From SB11 sp965222995 (GTDB lineage: Bacteria > Bacteroidota > Bacteroidia > UBA8524): 64,000 nucleotides of DNA. The notes under the pieces were generated by a model. It had not been told where the DNA came from, made no database searches, and saw only the letters and a program-made list of their open reading frames with translations. The first letter of the stretch is position 1, and each line of letters begins with the position of its first letter. Location: assembly GCA_965222995.1 (NCBI GenBank), contig OZ244977.1:744001-808000 (forward strand). The letters run 5' to 3'. Below are positions 34,704 to 43,400 of this stretch, piece after piece. The translations under genes were made by a program, and so were the position numbers.

Positions 34704-36092
34704 TTAGTCCACTATTGAGCCTATTAGGCTTGTAGTGGTGGTTCGCTCAATCAAAACATTTACATAATCACCAGGTTTGGCAGTACCTTTTGGAAAAATT
34801 ACCGTTACATTTTGGTCGTTACGACCTTTATAGTCTTCGTCAGATTTTTTTGATGTTCCTTCAACCAATACTTTGCAAATTTTACCCACGTAAGTAGCAT
34901 TTTTCTTTTTAGAAATAGCATTTTGCAGGTCAATAATTTCTTGCAAACGACGCTTTTTAATATCTAAAGGCACATCGTCCTCATACTTTCTTGCTGCCAG
35001 TGTACCCGGGCGTTCGCTATAATAATACATGTATGAGAAATCGAACTGTGCCCAGTCTATTATACTCAATGTTTCTAAATGGTCATCCTCCGTTTCAGTA
35101 CAAAAACCAGCAATAACATCGGTGCTTATACCACAATCAGGGATTATCTCTCGTATTTTATTGGTACGCTCTATAAACCATTCGCGGTCATACGTACGGT
35201 TCATAAGTTTTAATACCCTGCTGCTTCCACTTTGTACGGGTAGGTGTATGTAGTTGCAAATGTTTTCGTATTTGGCAATGGTATATATCACCTCATCGGT
35301 AATGTCTTTAGGGTGGGAGGTTGAGAAACGTACTCTTAAATTTGGGTTAACTTTTGCTACCATTTCAAGCAGTTGGGCAAAGTTTACCGTTTCGTTTTCA
35401 TTCTCAGGGTTTACCCATTTGTATGAGTCTACATTTTGACCTAAAAGGGTAACTTCTTTATACCCTTTATTTACTAAGTCTACTGCTTCGGCTACTATTG
35501 AGTGTGCATCTCTGCTACGCTCTCTACCTCTTGTAAAAGGCACCACACAGAAACTACACATATTATCACACCCGCGCATAATAGAAATAAATGCATTTAT
35601 GCCGTTGGTATTAAGTCTTACAGGAGCAATCTCCGCATAAGTTTCTTCACGCGATAAAAGTACATTTACAGCTTTTTGTCCTTCATCTACCTTCTCAAGT
35701 AGTGTAGGTAAATCCCTATATGCATCAGGACCTACAACAATATCAACCAGTTTTTCTTGGTCAAGTAACTTAGCTTTCAGTCTTTCAGCCATACAGCCCA
35801 AAACCCCTACCACTAAGTTGGGCTTTTCTTTTTTAAGGTATTTAAGGTCTTTCAGTCGGGTTCTGATTCTATTCTCAGCATTATCGCGAATAGCACATGT
35901 GTTGAGAAAGATTACATCGGCACTTTTTTCAGTTGTAGTGTTTTTATAACCTTCTTTTGCTAAAATAGATGCAATAATCTCACTGTCGCTAAAGTTCATT
36001 GCACAACCGTAGCTTTCGATATATAAATTTTTTGTAGCCGTTTTTTCAGGTACAATAGTACTTGATACAAGCTCTTGGGTAAGTGTAGCCAT
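34704..36092 (-). CDS. miaB: tRNA-2-methylthio-N6-dimethylallyladenosine synthase
   Basis: Radical-SAM methylthiotransferase acting on prenylated A37 of tRNAs reading codons that begin with U. 462 residues. The N-terminal UPF0004 domain has ESYGCAMNFSDSEI with the first cluster cysteine, NTCAIRDNAE and GVLGCMAERL. The radical SAM motif is RGCDNMCSFCVVPFTRGRER (CxxxCxxC). A TRAM domain ends the protein. The prenyl group it works on comes from DMAPP, which the mevalonate operon in this window can supply. It is first in a likely operon with the two glycosyltransferase-like genes. Confidence 0.96.
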   Translation of the reverse strand: MATLTQELVSSTIVPEKTATKNLYIESYGCAMNFSDSEIIASILAKEGYKNTTTEKSADVIFLNTCAIRDNAENRIRTRLKDLKYLKKEKPNLVVGVLGCMAERLKAKLLDQEKLVDIVVGPDAYRDLPTLLEKVDEGQKAVNVLLSREETYAEIAPVRLNTNGINAFISIMRGCDNMCSFCVVPFTRGRERSRDAHSIVAEAVDLVNKGYKEVTLLGQNVDSYKWVNPENENETVNFAQLLEMVAKVNPNLRVRFSTSHPKDITDEVIYTIAKYENICNYIHLPVQSGSSRVLKLMNRTYDREWFIERTNKIREIIPDCGISTDVIAGFCTETEDDHLETLSIIDWAQFDFSYMYYYSERPGTLAARKYEDDVPLDIKKRRLQEIIDLQNAISKKKNATYVGKICKVLVEGTSKKSDEDYKGRNDQNVTVIFPKGTAKPGDYVNVLIERTTTTSLIGSIVD

Positions 36093-36323
36093 TACAACTT
36101 GCGAAGATAGGTATAGAACAATAAATTACCTGAACTATAGAAAGGGAATCCCATAAATAGGCAATAAAGTAAAGGGCAGTAGTGAAAACGCAATTGATAG
36201 GGGATGCTTACTATTAGGGTGCTTTGTATTTACTCCTGCCCTTGTTTTGTTTTCCAAAAAAGTAAATGCTCTGAAAAAATTACGGTTCAAACCTAACTTA
36301 TTCATTTTCAAAAATAAACAGTT

Positions 36324-36349
36324 AAATCACCCATTTTTAAGGGTGATTT
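36324..36349. terminator. Hairpin downstream of the LruC gene (second of two)
   Basis: AAATCACCC (36324-36332) pairs with GGGTGATTT (36341-36349) around an eight-base A/T loop. A T-run follows on the plus strand. On the minus strand it lies just beyond the stronger hairpin at 36361 and may act as a back-up stop. Confidence 0.4.
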
Positions 36350-36360
36350 TTGCAAACAAA

Positions 36361-36387
36361 AAAGGGCAAACTTTTCAGTTGCCCTTT
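36361..36387 (-). terminator. Rho-independent terminator of the LruC gene
   Basis: A 9-bp stem (AAAGGGCAA with TTGCCCTTT) around a nine-base loop. On the minus strand the stem runs into six T bases and then GTTTGC. It lies 30 bases after the stop of the LruC gene. Confidence 0.7.
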
Positions 36388-36416
36388 CTTGAATATACGT
36401 TGGTATCCGGTGTTTC

Positions 36417-37859
36417 TTATTTATTATAAATTTTTAATAGGTTTCTATACCCTGCTTTGTCTAAATACCAGTCAGTAAATGTTGAGCCGTTACTTCCTGC
36501 CCAGTTGATGAATTTACTGTAAGCCGATGAAAAATCGTCTTTCTCATTGGTATAAGGAATGCTTTGAGATATAGCCAAAGCCCAAGGAAGGTTGTTTGCT
36601 GTTTTATAATAGCTACCGCTATTTACGTTTGAGTTATCATCTTCTGTTCCAAACAAATTCATGTCAGCTTTGTCTGTAGGCGGTTTGTTTATTAGGTGTA
36701 CTTCTCTGCCACGTTGCTGATTAACAATAAGGTACGGGTTAAACTTGGCAAATGATATTGCACTAATATTAGTGGTTCCACCCGAAGCTACATTTGCTCC
36801 ATCTTTAAACTTTACTACAATAGTAAGTGTGTCATAAGCTGCTTTCGGTGCATTTGGGTCAGTATTGATTCCACTTCCACTACCCGGATACTGCAATACA
36901 TTAAATATATCATCGAAAATAGGAATATTGGCGTGTTCTTGTCCGCTTTCAGTACCGTTTGATGATGTTGTAAATAATGAGCCCGGAATATTGTTACCTG
37001 TTACACTTAATATTTTATCAGGTGCAATGTCTATCAACTCTACGGCAAAAGCATTTTTAAAACTGGCTCCAACTGCTCGTGCAACTACTTTAATTTCCAT
37101 TTCTACTACTTCATTGTCAGCATCAGTAATGGTATTTATTCTATAGTCTACAACCAAGTCGTTAAAATCATAATCTCCGCGTGATGGCCAAAGGTCTTCA
37201 AACATTAAAGTTCCGTAACTTGATGATGTTAAGTAATTATTTGCAGCCTTGTACTCATCATTAGGGTAATCATCATCTTCATCAGCTACACCATCATTAT
37301 CAGCATCGGCAAGGGTAACTTGTGGCTTGCAACTATTACTTGGGTCGCCAACTTTTGTACCCGGTATGCTTATATCGTCAATTAAGCCTCTTCTGCTCCC
37401 TCCTGAACCTGAGAATAAAAACTTCACCCTGTATACACCCGTTACACTCACAGCAATAGAAGCATTTTGTACAGTTTTGGCATTGCTGGTATTATAATTA
37501 AAGGTATATATAGTAGTCTCTGAACTGTCGTCATATTTTTGAAGAATCACTTCAACTTTTTTTGATGCCCCGTTGAAATTATTGTTAAGTCTATGTTTAA
37601 AAGTGATATTGCCCGATGCCATATCAATCCATGGAGACCAAACCCCCATTTTATTTGTAAGAGATGAAAGCTGACCTGTACGCCCGCCCCATGTACCACT
37701 AATGGCATTATTTCCTTTTTTAAACGATGTACCCGGAAAAACCCAGCATAATCCTCCCTCCAAACCTCTGTTTCCACTCTCCATATTTTGAGTTACGGTT
37801 TGTGCTTGGCTGGTAAAGACCAAACATAAAGCTAAACTTGCTAAAAATATCTTTTTCAT
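36417..37859 (-). CDS. LruC domain-containing exported protein
   Basis: 480 residues. Signal peptide MKKIFLASLALCLVFTSQAQ, then a beta-rich domain (about 21-165), an aspartate-rich calcium-binding-like segment at 185-201 (DADNDGVADEDDDYPND), and an LruC domain from about 206 to 425, recognised by MFEDLWPSRGDYDFNDLVVD. LruC proteins occur in Leptospira and Bacteroidota and are thought to act at the envelope; the function is unknown. There is no T9SS sorting domain at the C-terminus. It follows a lipoprotein gene by 23 bases and probably shares its transcript. Confidence 0.85.
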   Translation of the reverse strand: MKKIFLASLALCLVFTSQAQTVTQNMESGNRGLEGGLCWVFPGTSFKKGNNAISGTWGGRTGQLSSLTNKMGVWSPWIDMASGNITFKHRLNNNFNGASKKVEVILQKYDDSSETTIYTFNYNTSNAKTVQNASIAVSVTGVYRVKFLFSGSGGSRRGLIDDISIPGTKVGDPSNSCKPQVTLADADNDGVADEDDDYPNDEYKAANNYLTSSSYGTLMFEDLWPSRGDYDFNDLVVDYRINTITDADNEVVEMEIKVVARAVGASFKNAFAVELIDIAPDKILSVTGNNIPGSLFTTSSNGTESGQEHANIPIFDDIFNVLQYPGSGSGINTDPNAPKAAYDTLTIVVKFKDGANVASGGTTNISAISFAKFNPYLIVNQQRGREVHLINKPPTDKADMNLFGTEDDNSNVNSGSYYKTANNLPWALAISQSIPYTNEKDDFSSAYSKFINWAGSNGSTFTDWYLDKAGYRNLLKIYNK

Positions 37860-37882
37860 TTTAGTTGTGTTTTCTAGTATGA

Positions 37883-38290
37883 TTAATCTAAATCGTTAGG
37901 GATATCTTGGGTAAAATCAAACTTGATGGTATTGCCTGCAACCTCTACTATCTTGCTTATAGTTCCATATTCTACAATTACACTTTCAATATGTATAGGT
38001 AATGTGATAGTAGTTGAAAGATTATCTTTCATGTTGTGGAATACATTATAATAAAGTGTGCCTTTATCATCTTTTACTATAAGCTTACGCTTAACATCAA
38101 TATTAATAGGTAAACCGGTTACATTAAATGTAACGTCTTTATGAGTTTGCCAGTTAAATGTAGGAGCTGGGTTAAGCTCGCCAATATTAGTTGCTTTTTG
38201 AATGGGTTGAGTTATATTATCTCTTTTTTTGCAACTACTTATACCTACTATTAATAATACTATAGCTATAAAGCCAATTATGTTTTTCAT
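37883..38290 (-). CDS. Small lipoprotein upstream of the LruC protein
   Basis: 135 residues. A lipoprotein signal MKNIIGFIAIVLLIVGISSC gives a lipidated Cys20, followed by KKRDN. The mature part is beta-rich (TFNWQTHKDVTFNVTGLPIN, then KRKLIVKDDKGTLYYN). No named family is recognised, though lipoproteins of this type are often paired with LruC proteins. A -7 box lies 22 bases upstream. Confidence 0.75.
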   Translation of the reverse strand: MKNIIGFIAIVLLIVGISSCKKRDNITQPIQKATNIGELNPAPTFNWQTHKDVTFNVTGLPINIDVKRKLIVKDDKGTLYYNVFHNMKDNLSTTITLPIHIESVIVEYGTISKIVEVAGNTIKFDFTQDIPNDLD

Positions 38291-38312
38291 AATTTATAGA
38301 TAATTACCATAA

Positions 38313-38320
38313 CAAAAGTA
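38313..38320 (-). promoter_or_regulatory. -7 box (TACTTTTG) of the lipoprotein-LruC operon
   Basis: Perfect TAnnTTTG match on the minus strand, 22 bases before the lipoprotein ATG. No TTG is found at the -33 distance. Confidence 0.42.
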
Positions 38321-38500
38321 TTGCACACTTATTTTATATGCAGAGGCTTTTATGTAAAGGGCGGTATTATTATTTGAGTGGGAGTATAATTATGTACAAA
38401 GTTTTGATAATGTTAAAACTTTGTACCTGTATATGAAAGTTACTGGTGCAACACTATTTTTTATTCAACAAAAATTGAGTGGTATACACTAAATAAAAGC

Positions 38501-38508
38501 TATACTTG
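38501..38508 (+). promoter_or_regulatory. -7 box (TATACTTG) of the rfbD-like gene
   Basis: Same octamer as before rfbA, 54 bases before the ATG at 38563, with a TTG 23 bases upstream at 38475-38477. Spacing is at the long end of the accepted range. Confidence 0.35.
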
Positions 38509-38562
38509 TAGTAAACGACTATTGGGGGAAGCGTTTCAGGATAAAACGGTTCATTTGTTTAT

Positions 38563-39480
38563 ATGCGTAGAGTTTTAGTTACGGGCAGTAATGGCTTGTT
38601 GGGGCAAAAGTTGCTTGATTTATATTTAACTACCAAAGACGCTCAGTTAGTAGCTACCGCTAGGGGCAATAATCGCTATACTGAAGAGGAGGGTTATGGA
38701 TATACCTATCAGCAAATGGATGTTACCAAACAAAATGAGGTAATGCTTAATATTATACGCTATTGTCCTACTGCTGTTATCCATACCGCAGCAATGACTA
38801 ATGTTGATGCATGCGAAGAGGATAAAGAAGGATGTAACCAGTTAAATATTGAAGCTGTTAAATATTTGGTAGAAGCTTGCAATCAGTTTGATGTTCACTT
38901 AATTCACCTGAGTACAGATTTTATTTTTGACGGTAAAGACGGACCCTATACGGAGGAAGCCACTCCCAACCCTTTAAGCCATTATGGTGAAAGTAAGCTA
39001 AAAGCTGAGGAGTATATAAAAGCAAATTGTAACAACTGGGCAATTGTACGTACTATTTTGGTTTATGGCATTGTGAATGATATGAGCCGCAGCAATATTG
39101 CTTTATGGGTGAAAAACAGTTTAGAGCAAGGTAAAGAAATTAATGTTGTTGACGACCAGTTTAGAATGCCTACACTGGCAGAAGATTTGGCAAAAGGATG
39201 TTACCTAATTGAAAAACAACAAGCACAAGGGATATATAACATTAGTGGCAAAGATTATATGAGTGTGTATGAGATTGCACAACGTGCTGCTGATTTTTGG
39301 AATTTAGATAAAAGCTTAATTAAGCGTGCCGATAGCTCAAGTTTTACGCAACCCGCACAACGACCTTTGGCTACAGGGTTTGACTTATCAAAGTCTATAG
39401 ATACTTTGGGATACGAACCGAAAACTTTTGAAGAAGGACTTGAAGTGTTAGACCAGCAACTGAAAGCTAATTCAAAGTAA
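38563..39480 (+). CDS. SDR-family NAD(P)-dependent sugar reductase, RfbD-like
   Basis: 305 residues of the extended short-chain dehydrogenase type. Nucleotide-binding motif VTGSNGLLGQKLLD at residues 5-18, catalytic YxxxK in SHYGESKLKAEEY, and DQFRMPTLAEDLAKGCY, which is typical of dTDP-4-dehydrorhamnose reductases. It may finish dTDP-L-rhamnose with RfbA, but no rml gene is adjacent and the family also includes other nucleotide-sugar reductases. Its stop is four bases from the stop of clpS on the other strand. Confidence 0.82.
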   Translation: MRRVLVTGSNGLLGQKLLDLYLTTKDAQLVATARGNNRYTEEEGYGYTYQQMDVTKQNEVMLNIIRYCPTAVIHTAAMTNVDACEEDKEGCNQLNIEAVKYLVEACNQFDVHLIHLSTDFIFDGKDGPYTEEATPNPLSHYGESKLKAEEYIKANCNNWAIVRTILVYGIVNDMSRSNIALWVKNSLEQGKEINVVDDQFRMPTLAEDLAKGCYLIEKQQAQGIYNISGKDYMSVYEIAQRAADFWNLDKSLIKRADSSSFTQPAQRPLATGFDLSKSIDTLGYEPKTFEEGLEVLDQQLKANSK

Positions 39481-39484
39481 AAAA

Positions 39485-39763
39485 TTATTCTATAACTGCT
39501 GAAAGACCTCTGTCTGCAAGGGCTGTACACATAGGTTTCAATTTGTCAAAATCGCCCTCTTTCACAATAGCTTTACCTTTATAATGTATAAAAAGTGTTA
39601 GTTGCTCAGCCTGTAGTGAATCATGCTTGCAAATTTCAATTAAGCAGTCAATTACAAAGTCAAAAGTATTCACATCATCATTATATATTACCAGCTTTTT
39701 GGTATCAGCCAGTAATTCTGAAATGTCAACTTCTTCTTCTATTTCTATTGATGTACCACTCAT
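39485..39763 (-). CDS. clpS: ATP-dependent Clp protease adaptor ClpS
   Basis: 92 residues. Delivers N-degron substrates to ClpA-type unfoldases. The motif LVIYNDDVNTFDFVIDCL holds the conserved N-degron-binding residues, and the fold continues through LTLFIHYKGKAIVKEG and ALADRGLSAVIE. It follows plsY by 17 bases and ends the minus-strand run that begins at the GlmU-like gene. No clpA is present in the window. Confidence 0.92.
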   Translation of the reverse strand: MSGTSIEIEEEVDISELLADTKKLVIYNDDVNTFDFVIDCLIEICKHDSLQAEQLTLFIHYKGKAIVKEGDFDKLKPMCTALADRGLSAVIE

Positions 39764-39780
39764 AATTAATACTTCAAATT

Positions 39781-40425
39781 TTATTGCCTGTGCTTAGGGA
39801 ATATTTTTGCTTTATTTTCTGTACCGTTTACCAATTTACGAATATTTTTTTGGTGTGTAAGAACTACCATTAGTGCGGCAGTTATACCAAAAGCTATAAA
39901 TAGCGGTACATCTTCTTTAAACACATATACCATTAAAAAAGGGAACGAAACAGCCGCTAGTATTGAACCCAGAGACACGTAACGTGTTACTAACAGTATG
40001 AAAAGAAATATACCCATGCATAACAACGCGGGCTTATAATCAATGCATACTATCATGCCAAACAGTGTAGCTATCCCTTTTCCGCCTTTAAACTGAGCAA
40101 ATATTGGAAATAAATGTCCTACAACGGCTAGTAACCCAAATAATAACTGAATATTAACGTATTGGTAAGGACTGGTAGTTGCATTAATGGCTGTGAAATT
40201 TACCATATAGGCAGCTAAAAACCCTTTCAGCATATCCATTATCAATACGATACTTCCGGCCTTTTTACCCAGTACTCTAAATGTGTTTGTAGCCCCGGCA
40301 TTTCCACTTCCGAATTCTCTTACATCAATACCGTGCAAAGCCTTGCCAATCCAAACAGCACTTGGTATAGAACCTAAAAAATATGCTACAACACTTAATA
40401 TTATAATTAAGACTACTTCACTCAT
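39781..40425 (-). CDS. plsY: Acyl-phosphate:glycerol-3-phosphate acyltransferase PlsY
   Basis: Makes lysophosphatidic acid from acyl phosphate, the first membrane step of phospholipid synthesis. 214 residues from MSEVVLIIIL; the frame extends 17 codons upstream but that part overlaps the previous gene. Five or so membrane helices and the three family motifs are visible: GSIPSAVWIGK, GSGNAGATNTFRVLGKKAG, and FKGGKGIATLFG. The ATG directly follows the stop of the large unknown gene, with one base between. Confidence 0.94.
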   Translation of the reverse strand: MSEVVLIIILSVVAYFLGSIPSAVWIGKALHGIDVREFGSGNAGATNTFRVLGKKAGSIVLIMDMLKGFLAAYMVNFTAINATTSPYQYVNIQLLFGLLAVVGHLFPIFAQFKGGKGIATLFGMIVCIDYKPALLCMGIFLFILLVTRYVSLGSILAAVSFPFLMVYVFKEDVPLFIAFGITAALMVVLTHQKNIRKLVNGTENKAKIFPKHRQ

Positions 40426-40426
40426 A

Positions 40427-43400
40427 TTATTCTCCAAAATTACGCAAAAATCTTCTTTTGCCCTGTTCGGTGGCAATACCCAGTCTGTAGTTCTTCTCTT
40501 TTATTTCTCCTATATTCTCTTTATACAAGCGCATAAACTCATTATCGCTTGATAGTATATACATTTTTTTACGGACGTAATTAAAGAAGAACCAATCTCC
40601 ACTTCCTGAAACTAAATATATATATAGTTCATCACCGCTCCTTTTGCGTCTAATCTGTATTTTACCCTCAATTTTCTTGCCTATTTTTTCTTTGCCTAGG
40701 TTTGAAATTCCTAACGGGCCTTCACATAGAAATGATTTTGCACCCGCATTCCATTCAAAAGTAGCATCAGTAATCAACATAGATTTGGCTAAACTTTTAG
40801 TTACATCTATGTAGTTTGTTTTGTTGATGCCTTCAACTACTTTTTTATAATCTTTTTCATTTAATATTTCTGCCAGTGCTTTTGTAATGTATGGCAAGTT
40901 TTCTACGTTTGAAGGAGCACTGGCACTATTTGCCACAAAATGCTCTTCTATATAGGTTTTAACAGGTTTAGGCAGAGGAAAATCAATTAATAAAACAGTT
41001 TTCAATTCAAAAGAACTGTCTTTCATGTAATGTTTAATATTTCCCGCAGCATCAAGGGTAAGTTTTTGGGTTTCTATATCAAAGTTAAGCTTCCCTTCGC
41101 CATACATTTCCTCAACATCAACATTATAACTAAAGTAGTTTCCTTTAGGGCTTTTGGCATAAATTTTTGCCGAATCTCCAAAGACATACTCGCCGGAAGC
41201 ATCATCAAAATAGAATACTCCTTTATTTACATTTAGTATTTCACCATCAGAGTAGTTACGTTTACGGCTAAACAACATAGGATACATTAAAGAAGTATCG
41301 TTTGCTATACAAAAGCCTGTAAACAAATCTTTCTTATCCTCATTAATAGGTTGGTTTATCCAAAGGTTCACAGAGTCAGGGGCAATTATTTGTGTATGTC
41401 TTGTCCACCATGTTAGAGGCTCTTTCAGCTTCGTATCTGCCAAAAAGAAACCGTCAAACTCAAGCCCTTTGTTTGCACCTGAAATAAATACATCTCCCTT
41501 ATATTTTATGTGAGGCGATAATGTAAAATTATGCGGGACATTTATATAGCCTTGCCCTCGAGTACGTTTCGTTAACTTTTCAGAACGTACGTCATTAAAC
41601 AGTATTTTATTTTTCTTATCAGAGCGGTCTATATAGTCATAATACCCATTACCATAATACTCGTATTTACCTACAACAAATAAGTTACAATCATACAACG
41701 TATGATACTTGTTTGATGTATCTACTATAAGTTTAGACCTATGTAGGGTATCCATAGCACCGTATTGGCGTATTACAACTTTACCGCTATCGGGTATAGC
41801 TCTTGCATCAGCTATATTTATATATGGCACTTTGTTGGCATACAATACATAAGTATTTAAATCGTATAAAGCGTCTTTGGATATGAATTTCAGTGAGTCT
41901 TGAGACAGGTTGGTTGAAACAAAGTATTGCTTTTCATCAGGTGTACCCGGAGGTGCAATAAACTGAAGTGTTTTCTTTTTAATATCCCATTTAAACTCAT
42001 TAAGCGAGCCTTTGTAGCTGTTGTATGGAAACTCTGAGTTAGCTCCTTCACCAAGAGCTTTAAAATCACCTATGCGTTTTTCCATATTTACATCAGCATT
42101 AACATTTACAGCTCTAAATGCATATTTGCCTGTATCAATTGATTTGATAACAAGGGTTGATGTATCAGCAGTAAATTTCTTTTGCCCCAAACTCATATCT
42201 CGCGAACCTAGTATTGCATCGTTAAAATGAATATCTCCATTTGCTCTTGAGCCTTTTTTGCCTAAAATATATTCACCATAAAAGCGGGCATCGCTGTATA
42301 GCTCAATAGGGTCGTCTATTGTAAATTGGCTCATACGGTCGCTATAAGGTTCCCAGTGCATATATAAGTTTTTCCCTTTAGCTCCTGGGTTGAGTGAACT
42401 TGCTTTAAGCTCAAAAGACTCTGTGAATCCGTTTGTAGAGTCTGGGAACATCATAAATTTATCAGATTTACTAACTGACCCTGCAAAATCTATTGTGCCT
42501 TTGCCCAGTAAACCCTGGTTACTAAGGTTAATGGTCATATCGCTAGTGGCAGTACCCTTATACATGGGAGATGTGAAGGTTTTTATGAAACCCAAAGAAT
42601 AGTCGTCCATAAGTATTAAGGTTTCTTCCATATCAGGGAATATGGCTGCCGACCTGAATGTTCCCGGAAACCTGATTCCGGAGCGAGTGAAATTATCTAA
42701 GCTGTCAATAGTAAAAGGGTCTACGCTAAAATAAAACTGGTCTCTATTATATACCCCGCCAAATGTTGTAGGGTGGTCGTAATATACTTTGGAGCCTTTA
42801 TTACTTTTAAATATGGGGTATTCAGAATATTCTTTGAGACCTGACTTATTAAACTGCTGGTCTATAAACAAAGTTCCGCTTATATCTTGAAGTACCGAGT
42901 TAACTTTTACTAACCTGTTGTCCTCATCAGGGAAGAAAAAACGCATAGAGTCTACATTGTCCATATCAATTGTAAACTTGCGATAGTTAAAATTGAAACC
43001 TTTTCCGAAAAACTCAAAACGTCCTGCCCGTACTTTTCCGGCAAGCTCCATTTCACGATTCCGTTTTAGTTTAAAGCGTTGCTCTGTTGGTACTACATAT
43101 ACTGTTTGTGAATCAGAAAATTTAATTTGTGGTACCCCTTCAACTTTCATTGCAAAGCTTTCAAGGTCGATACTGGCATTGGGTAAGCCTGCAATTATTG
43201 ATTGAAAACTGATTACATCATAATCAGTCCGTTTGTAGTGAGAGTTTACGTAGTTAAATGTTTTCTCATAAATTTTAACATCGCGGGTTTTTGGGTTGAA
43301 TTTTAAATACCCTCCGTCGTGCAAAATGATAAATTGTGGAACCAGGTTTTCAGGCCTGCTTCCTGCAAACTTTGCATAATCGTTTAAGTTAAATTCTTTA

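Larger units (their letters stand above)
36093..36416. other. Intergenic stretch with two hairpins
   Basis: No credible gene is seen; a 60-codon plus-strand frame lacks family features and runs into the LruC gene. The stretch holds the miaB upstream region, with TATCTTCG on the minus strand just before the start as a possible -7 box, and two stem-loops at 36324-36349 and 36361-36387 downstream of the LruC gene. Confidence 0.6.

Noticed and set aside
36247..36429. Plus-strand frame of 60 codons between miaB and the LruC gene
   Set aside because: Its translation has no family feature, it runs through two hairpins and into the LruC gene on the other strand; I treat the stretch as non-coding.
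40426..40476. Longer start for plsY
   Set aside because: It would overlap the large upstream gene by about 50 bases, and the hydrophobic N-terminus begins at MSEVVLI.
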